Positions 1-5,544 of a DNA stretch of 5,544 bases are shown here, one piece after another. The DNA is from DATKQD01 sp050695655 (GTDB lineage: Bacteria > Chloroflexota > JAJPGV01). Below the pieces are notes generated by a model, which worked only from the letters and a program-made list of their open reading frames with translations, was not told the origin of the DNA and did no database searches. Location of the stretch: NCBI GenBank assembly GCA_050695655.1, contig JBOGTU010000244.1:1-5544 (forward strand), read 5' to 3'. The translations under genes were made by a program, and so were the position numbers. Within the stretch, counting starts at the first letter, position 1, and each line of letters begins with the position of its first letter.

Positions 1-2260
<2,260 letters not shown>

Positions 2261-2521
2261 GGACTATCAAAACCCCTTCTTGAAATGAGACATCGCCTGC
2301 TCTGCGCAGAAGGGTCTTGGGCCGCAACCGGGCAGTATAACCACGGGCTGGGTTTGACCCGATAGGAAACTGGCTCGCCTCGCCAGCGCACACCTCCTCC
2401 AAGAGGATGAGACTTGGGGCGGCGTCCACCCTTGCCGCCGGCTTCGGGCCTGGGCTATACTGCGCCAAGCGCGCAGGCATACCCCTCCCACCGAACCAAC
2501 TGCTGTTTGGGAACACCGAAC
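2261..2521 (-). other. rpoB 5' leader (non-coding, structured-looking)
   Basis: If transcription starts about 5-7 nt after the TATACT box, the rpoB mRNA has an untranslated leader of about 260 nt. Several short inverted repeats lie in it (plus-strand coordinates): CTGCGC/GCGCAG at 2460-2465/2471-2476 (6-bp stem, 5-nt loop), GGCGGC/GCCGCC at 2418-2423/2434-2439, CTGGC/GCCAG at 2370-2374/2382-2386, and a perfect 10-bp palindrome TCTGCGCAGA at 2301-2310. A second TATACT on the minus strand (plus 2334-2339) could be an internal -10 box, but no convincing -35 goes with it. Minus-strand open frames across this region begin upstream of the predicted start of transcription, overlap the promoter, and show no recognisable family, so I treat the stretch as non-coding. 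I recognise no known riboswitch or ribosomal-protein leader in it. Confidence 0.55.
2273..2280 (-). promoter_or_regulatory. Probable ribosome-binding site of rpoB
   Basis: On the minus strand this reads AGAAGGGG, a purine-rich Shine-Dalgarno-like stretch. It sits 12 nt before the rpoB ATG, longer than the usual 5-9 nt. No better candidate lies closer, and in-frame stops (TGA, TAG) between this site and the ATG exclude a longer protein. The long spacing may mean modest initiation or that leader folding brings the two together; that is inference. Confidence 0.5.
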
Positions 2522-2525
2522 CTCT

Positions 2526-2554
2526 AGTATAGGAAGTCCTTGCCGCGCGGTCAA
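2526..2554 (-). promoter_or_regulatory. Sigma70-type promoter for rpoB
   Basis: The minus strand reads TTGACC (plus 2549-2554), exactly 17 bp, then TATACT (plus 2526-2531). Each box matches the housekeeping consensus at five of six positions, with ideal spacing. It lies about 265 bp before the rpoB start codon and past the hairpin that follows the upstream gene, so it is well placed to drive rpoB on its own. A short dyad CCAC-C-GTGG (2558-2566) lies just upstream of the -35 box. Whether it binds a regulator is unknown. Confidence 0.75.
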
Positions 2555-2643
2555 ATGCCACCGTGGTAAGATGCCGGCGCCCTAGCCGAACGCCCCCTGG
2601 GAAAGCGGATGGAAGCCACGGCTTTTCGGATGCACCGATGACG

Positions 2644-2674
2644 ACCCGCCCCCACCCTGACGGTGAGGGCGGGT
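2644..2674 (-). terminator. Hairpin downstream of the cupin gene, probable transcription terminator
   Basis: Two 13-nt arms (2644-2656 and 2662-2674) form a GC-rich hairpin with a 5-nt loop, starting 14 nt past the TAA stop of the cupin gene. The single non-Watson-Crick pair is G-U in minus-strand RNA but C-A in plus-strand RNA, so the fold is fully paired only in the minus-strand transcript. That fits a role in ending the cupin mRNA. The U-tract after it is poor (bases CGUCAUCGG follow), so it may be a weak or factor-assisted terminator, or a 3'-end stabilising hairpin. Confidence 0.6.
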
Positions 2675-2688
2675 TGTGAACGGATGCC

Positions 2689-3681
2689 TTAGAACTTCAC
2701 AGGCACGGTTGGCAACTCACCGCGTTCGAGCTGACCAACCACATCGGGCGAGGCGTTCTCCCACACCAGCAGCATGGCCCGCTTGGGCGCGTAGCCCTGG
2801 TGGCGAATATCCGCCGGCATGGCCGCGACATCGCCCGGCTTCATCACCACACGCGCCCGGATGGCGCCGGAGTCCCGGTCCTCCACGGACCAGTGAATCT
2901 CGTCGCTCACCTGCACAAACCACTCGTAGCGGTCGTTGCCGTGGATCACTGGCAGGATGTACTCCTCGGTGGTGGGGCAGTACAGACTGTTCTTGCACAC
3001 GCTGACCACGGACGGATTCCAGGTGACCTGCGAGCGGGACAGGTAGCCGAACAAGTTGAAGGCGGACACCTCGTCCTCGAAGCCAGGTTCGATCTGCACT
3101 TCGGGCTCCTCCTGCGACACATCCCGGAAGGCGCGATTGGTGGGGTGGCCGTTGGCGTCACTCCGCAGCGGCTCGTCGCCCGGCAGGTTCACCATGCGCC
3201 TGGCGGCGATGCGGCGCTGGTTGACCTTCACGTTGTTCTCGCCGTGCTTCTTACCGAACACCGATCCCGTTTCGGCGGGGGCCGCGTAGGGGTCGAAACC
3301 GGCGTTGGTCCAATCCTCGCCCATCAGGCGGAAGGTTTCCTTAATGAGCGGCGTGGGGAAGTTCTCCACATGGTCGAGCTCGGCCTTGCGGTAGGCATCG
3401 TTGTAGCGGCCGGCGAACAGGTCTACTGTGCCGTAGTGGTTCACCGTGCCCACCACGCCATCGAAGTTGATGATGCCGTAGAAGAAATCCCAGGCGACGG
3501 CATCCCGCACGATGGCTCGCAGGAACGAATCCACCGACATGACGTGGTTGCCCGTGGGCCACTTGATGTGCGCGAAGTACTCATCCCGGCTGAAGTGAAA
3601 GTCGCCGAGCTGGAAGTCGCGGTAGCCGTGCTCGTTGGCTTTGTCGCTCTTTTCGACCTGGGGGAGCGTGTCCGTCGCCAT
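2689..3681 (-). CDS. Cupin-domain protein of unknown function, 330 aa
   Basis: A 330-residue soluble protein with no signal peptide or membrane segment visible. The last third (about 220-310) looks like a single cupin beta-barrel. The second cupin motif is clear, with PGDVAAMPADIRH at 282-294 and H294 as the expected metal ligand. The first motif is degenerate: around RYEWFVQVSDEIHW (251-264) the usual HxH pair is missing. The barrel recalls 3-hydroxyanthranilate 3,4-dioxygenase-type cupins, but I cannot assign that activity. The N-terminal 200 residues are rich in aromatic residues and His (for example FHFSRDEYFAHIKWPTG, NHYGTVDLFAGRYNDAY) and belong to no family I recognise; they may hold a second, diverged domain. 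I chose ATG at 3681 because AGGAG lies 7 nt before it. An in-frame TTG at 3732 would add a basic 17-residue tail that looks unlike the rest. The gene has its own promoter and terminator-like hairpin, so it is probably monocistronic. Confidence 0.85.
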   Translation of the reverse strand: MATDTLPQVEKSDKANEHGYRDFQLGDFHFSRDEYFAHIKWPTGNHVMSVDSFLRAIVRDAVAWDFFYGIINFDGVVGTVNHYGTVDLFAGRYNDAYRKAELDHVENFPTPLIKETFRLMGEDWTNAGFDPYAAPAETGSVFGKKHGENNVKVNQRRIAARRMVNLPGDEPLRSDANGHPTNRAFRDVSQEEPEVQIEPGFEDEVSAFNLFGYLSRSQVTWNPSVVSVCKNSLYCPTTEEYILPVIHGNDRYEWFVQVSDEIHWSVEDRDSGAIRARVVMKPGDVAAMPADIRHQGYAPKRAMLLVWENASPDVVGQLERGELPTVPVKF

Positions 3682-3688
3682 CTGCCAT

Positions 3689-3693
3689 CTCCT
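3689..3693 (-). promoter_or_regulatory. Shine-Dalgarno site that sets the cupin start
   Basis: The minus strand reads AGGAG, then 7 nt, then ATG at 3681. This is the best ribosome-binding site in the window and is the reason for preferring this start over the in-frame TTG 51 nt upstream. An out-of-frame ATG overlaps the spacer at 3688-3686. Confidence 0.75.
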
Positions 3694-3750
3694 GCGGTGC
3701 AGACCGCGGCCACCCACCAGCAGCCGCGCCAACGCCTGCGATTTGGCCTC

Positions 3751-3781
3751 ATTGTAGCAGCCCAGGGCCGAGGCCTGTCAA
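3751..3781 (-). promoter_or_regulatory. Promoter of the cupin gene, overlapping the upstream stop codon; 19-bp spacer with dyad symmetry
   Basis: The minus strand carries a perfect -35 box TTGACA (plus 3776-3781) and a -10 box TACAAT (plus 3751-3756) preceded by TGC, an extended -10. The spacer is 19 bp, two longer than ideal. The TGA stop of the CoxE-like gene lies inside the -35 box. Inverted repeats overlap the promoter: GGCCTC (3745-3750) pairs with GAGGCC (3770-3775), the arms lying against the downstream edge of the -10 box and of the -35 box, and GCCC-A-GGGC (3760-3768) sits inside the spacer. Long spacers with internal dyads are known from MerR-family-activated promoters; that such a regulator acts here is inference. 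The mRNA would have a leader of about 60 nt. Confidence 0.65.
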
Positions 3782-5229
3782 GCCTCCAAGCGGAGCACGA
3801 ACTCCGCCAGCTGGCGCAGGTTGCGCACCTCATGCACCTCGTGGCACCAGGGTGTGTAGCGGCTCATCACTGAGTCGCCTACGTCCCATTGGGCCCGGGC
3901 CTCCGGGTTCAACCACACCAGCCGGCGGGCTTGCCGGGACAGCTCGCGCAAGGCGCCCGTATCCTCGCCTTTGAAGTTGTTGCGCGCGTCGCCCGTGACG
4001 ATCAGCGTGGTTTTGGGGCCCACACAGGCGCGGCCGTACCTGTCGCGGAACTCGCTGAAAACGTGCTCGTAGTCGCTGTGGCCATCAGCCCACACCAGCT
4101 GCCGGCGCCACAGCAGCTGCTTGATGTTGGCAATCCGGCCACCGGCGAACAGATCCGTCACCTCATCCACACCATCTATAAAGGCGAAGCAGCGCATGCG
4201 CGAGAACTCAGCATTCATGGCGTTCAGGAAGTTGAGCGTGAACTCCGCGAACTCCGCGACCGAGCCGGACACGTCGCACAGCATGCACAGGTCCGGGCGC
4301 GACCGCTTCGGCCGGCGGAAGGCCGGCTCCAATGGCACGCCCCCGCTGGAAAGCGACCGGCGCATGGTGCGCCGTACGTCCAGCCGGCCCAGCCGGCGCT
4401 GCCGCTGCCGGTGCGCCATGCGTGCCGCCAGCTTACGCGCCAGCGGCTGAATGGCCTGCCGCATCCGCCGCAGTTGGTCCGGCGAGGCGCCCAGAAAATC
4501 CACCTCCTCAATCTGCTCTGGACCGGCGGACTCAGCCGCCTGCTGCAGACCCGCCAGGCGTGCCAGCCGGGCGCGAATGGCCTCCGCGATCAGCTTGCGA
4601 AACTCCTCGATCCGCCGCATCTGGTCATCACGCGAGAGGCGTCCATCCAGCGCGGTCAGCCCTTCACGCCGGTCCTCCTCCAGCGCGCGAGAGAGTAGTT
4701 TGGAGAGGTCGAGCTCCCGCAGGACGCGGTACATGTAGTAGCGCTCGGTTTCCGAAGAGGCAGCGGTGATGCCGCCAAACTGCCCAGCGGCAGCCATGGC
4801 CAGGAAGCGCAGCGCCTCCATGTCGCCCGATCGCAGGGCGGCCAGCAACGCTTCGAGCATTTCCTCGGAGGGCATCCGCTCGCTCAGCTCGTCTTCTTGG
4901 CCCTGGCCAGGCGATCCACCGCTGCGCTCGGCGAGATCAGTTGTCGCCCGGCCGGGCCGCGCAGGCGGTGTGCGGCTGAAGAAGGCATCGAACAGTGCCT
5001 CGAAGTCCGGCAGCCACTTCGCCTGCTTGATCAGCAGCGCGGCCAGCGCATGCTTCAGGTCGGCACGGCGCGTCAGGTCCAGCTGGCCCAGCGCCTGCGC
5101 GGCATCGATCGCCTCCACCATTGAAACGGGGATGCCCGCGGCGCGCAGCCGGTGCACAAAGCGCAGCAGCAGCGCGCTGGTGGAAGGCACATCTCCGGCT
5201 GGTTCGAGCGTAGTCGGCTGGCTCGGCAT
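3778..5229 (-). CDS. CoxE-like VWA-domain protein, 483 aa
   Basis: A cytoplasmic protein of the CoxE family, von Willebrand factor A proteins that typically work with a MoxR/CoxD-type AAA+ ATPase to help metal insertion or maturation of enzymes such as molybdenum CO dehydrogenase. Residues about 18-90 form a helical N-terminal part, about 95-120 is a low-complexity linker, and 120-290 is mostly charged helix. The family hallmark GRLDVRRTMRRSLSSGG follows (281-297), then basic RRPKRSRP. The VWA domain runs from about 313 to the end. The metal-ion-dependent adhesion site (MIDAS) is visible as DVSGS, with D319, S321 and S323. GHSDY (383-387) stands where GTD is usual, so Ser replaces Thr, and TGDARNN (412-418) supplies the third loop. 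No strong Shine-Dalgarno precedes ATG at 5229, and an in-frame TAG lies close upstream. No AAA+ partner is visible within the window. The family is clear; the client enzyme is unknown. Confidence 0.9.
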   Translation of the reverse strand: MPSQPTTLEPAGDVPSTSALLLRFVHRLRAAGIPVSMVEAIDAAQALGQLDLTRRADLKHALAALLIKQAKWLPDFEALFDAFFSRTPPARPGRATTDLAERSGGSPGQGQEDELSERMPSEEMLEALLAALRSGDMEALRFLAMAAAGQFGGITAASSETERYYMYRVLRELDLSKLLSRALEEDRREGLTALDGRLSRDDQMRRIEEFRKLIAEAIRARLARLAGLQQAAESAGPEQIEEVDFLGASPDQLRRMRQAIQPLARKLAARMAHRQRQRRLGRLDVRRTMRRSLSSGGVPLEPAFRRPKRSRPDLCMLCDVSGSVAEFAEFTLNFLNAMNAEFSRMRCFAFIDGVDEVTDLFAGGRIANIKQLLWRRQLVWADGHSDYEHVFSEFRDRYGRACVGPKTTLIVTGDARNNFKGEDTGALRELSRQARRLVWLNPEARAQWDVGDSVMSRYTPWCHEVHEVRNLRQLAEFVLRLEA

Positions 5230-5400
5230 GACAGTGCTAGGCTATCGCAGACTTCCGCCCGCCTTCCTAAAGGCCTGGGTCAGGCGCGATCGCATTGATG
5301 AGATGTGGTTTTTGACTCGGCCGCGGGAAACGACGCTCGGCGGAACAGCAGGAGGCGCGTGGCCGCATTTCTTCCCGCCGGCCCCCGTGCCGGCCGCCTC
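5230..5400 (+). other. Divergent intergenic region between the CoxE-like and LLM genes
   Basis: These 171 bases separate two genes transcribed away from each other, so both sets of upstream signals should lie here. I see a -35-like TTGACT at 5312-5317 (plus strand) but no matching -10 box at normal spacing, and no clear promoter on the minus strand. A 5-bp hairpin GCCTT-CCTA-AAGGC lies at 5261-5274, an 8-bp palindrome GCGATCGC at 5286-5293, and a GC-rich hairpin GCCGGC/GCCGGC (5377-5382/5389-5394) just before the plus-strand ATG. A minus-strand open frame crossing this region (5517 to 5242) runs antisense over the LLM start and resembles nothing; I take it as a shadow. Confidence 0.4.
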
Positions 5401-5544
5401 ATGCGGCTGACGGTCGTGCTGGACAGTCGCTACGCTCCCGCTCGTCTGGCTCAGCTGGCGCTCATCTGCGACCACGCCGGCATCGACGCGGTGTGGGTGA
5501 GTGATCGGCTCGGCCATCTCGCCCGCGAGGCAGGCGTGGAGATG
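5401..5544 (+). CDS. LLM-class (luciferase-like) flavin/F420-dependent oxidoreductase, N-terminal 48 codons (partial)
   Basis: The visible residues begin MRLTVVLDSRYAPARLAQLA and continue ...CDHAGIDAVWVSDRLGHLAREAGVEM. That is the first beta strand, first helix and second strand of the TIM-barrel typical of luciferase-like monooxygenases and F420-dependent reductases, where a short N-terminal strand is followed by a lAxlaexaGfdavWvsDhl block. Members transfer hydride or activate oxygen with FMN or F420; cofactor and substrate cannot be told from 48 residues. I chose ATG at 5401 because family members start at this point. It has no obvious Shine-Dalgarno. An in-frame GTG at 5359, 3 nt after AGGAGG (5350-5355), is the alternative and would add 14 residues (VAAFLPAGPRAGRL). 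In-frame TGA codons at 5296 and 5299 limit how far upstream it could start. It is divergent from the CoxE-like gene. Confidence 0.7.
   Translation, partial: MRLTVVLDSRYAPARLAQLALICDHAGIDAVWVSDRLGHLAREAGVEM

Noticed and set aside
2334..2339. Second TATACT box as an independent rpoB promoter
   Set aside because: No -35-like hexamer lies 16-18 bp upstream and there is no TG extension, so I mention it only as a possibility in the leader.
2601..2640. Near-inverted GAAAGC/GCTTTTC and AAGCC-AC-GGCTT, and repeated CGGATG
   Set aside because: The arms need a bulge or a 2-nt loop and the repeats are only 6 nt, which does not exceed what chance would give.
2800..3873. 357-codon plus-strand open frame across the cupin gene and the end of the CoxE-like gene
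   Set aside because: It is antisense to two supported genes and covers the gap and promoter between them. Its product is His/Val/Ala-rich with no recognisable domain.
3889..4698. 269-codon plus-strand open frame antisense to the CoxE-like gene
   Set aside because: The opposite strand encodes a clear VWA protein with conserved motifs; this frame shows only composition-driven sequence.
5286..5293. GCGATCGC octamer, which resembles the cyanobacterial HIP1 repeat
   Set aside because: I noticed only this single copy, and nothing else points to cyanobacteria; one copy is unremarkable in GC-rich DNA.
5242..5517. 91-codon minus-strand open frame at the right end
   Set aside because: It runs antisense to the LLM reading frame and through the divergent regulatory region, with no family similarity.

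Overview
The window looks like a chromosomal segment from a GC-rich, free-living bacterium. The best guess is a member of the Chloroflexota (Dehalococcoidia/SAR202-like or Thermomicrobia-like). That placement rests on two points. The RNA polymerase beta subunit is short: it lacks the roughly 115-residue insertion that E. coli beta carries in its lobe. Its wording around conserved blocks (IRIQLDSFDWF, ISPISDFTGRNLEL, LIPNRGAWLEF, DVRDVHHSHYGRICPIETPEG) also feels Chloroflexota-like to me. This is recognition from memory, not a search result, so the phylum is tentative.

Layout, left to right. (1) Bases 1-2260, minus strand: the first 753 codons of rpoB, running off the left edge just before the beta flap. 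(2) Bases 2261-2688: a 428-bp gap. It holds the rpoB ribosome-binding site, an rpoB leader of about 260 nt rich in short inverted repeats, a good sigma70-type promoter (TTGACC-17-TATACT), and the hairpin that probably ends the next transcript. (3) Bases 2689-3681, minus: a 330-residue protein with a C-terminal cupin domain and a long N-terminal region I do not recognise. (4) Bases 3682-3777: a short gap with a promoter whose -35 box (TTGACA) contains the stop codon of the gene before it. Its spacer is 19 bp and contains dyad symmetry. (5) Bases 3778-5229, minus: a CoxE-like von Willebrand factor A (VWA) protein with a recognisable metal-binding motif. (6) Bases 5230-5400: a 171-bp divergent intergenic region. 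(7) Bases 5401-5544, plus: the first 48 codons of a probable luciferase-like (LLM) flavin/F420-dependent oxidoreductase, cut by the right edge.

The three minus-strand genes follow one another, but promoters and a hairpin separate them, so they look like three transcription units rather than one operon. rpoB is housekeeping. Its immediate upstream neighbour is not rplJ-rplL, as it is in many bacteria. The cupin, CoxE-like and LLM genes look like accessory metabolic genes; nothing visible ties them into one pathway. I see no tRNA, rRNA, CRISPR array, insertion sequence or phage gene. The most interesting items are the cupin protein, whose first metal-binding motif is degenerate, and its unusual promoter. 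I do not see clear evidence of a novel multi-gene system here.
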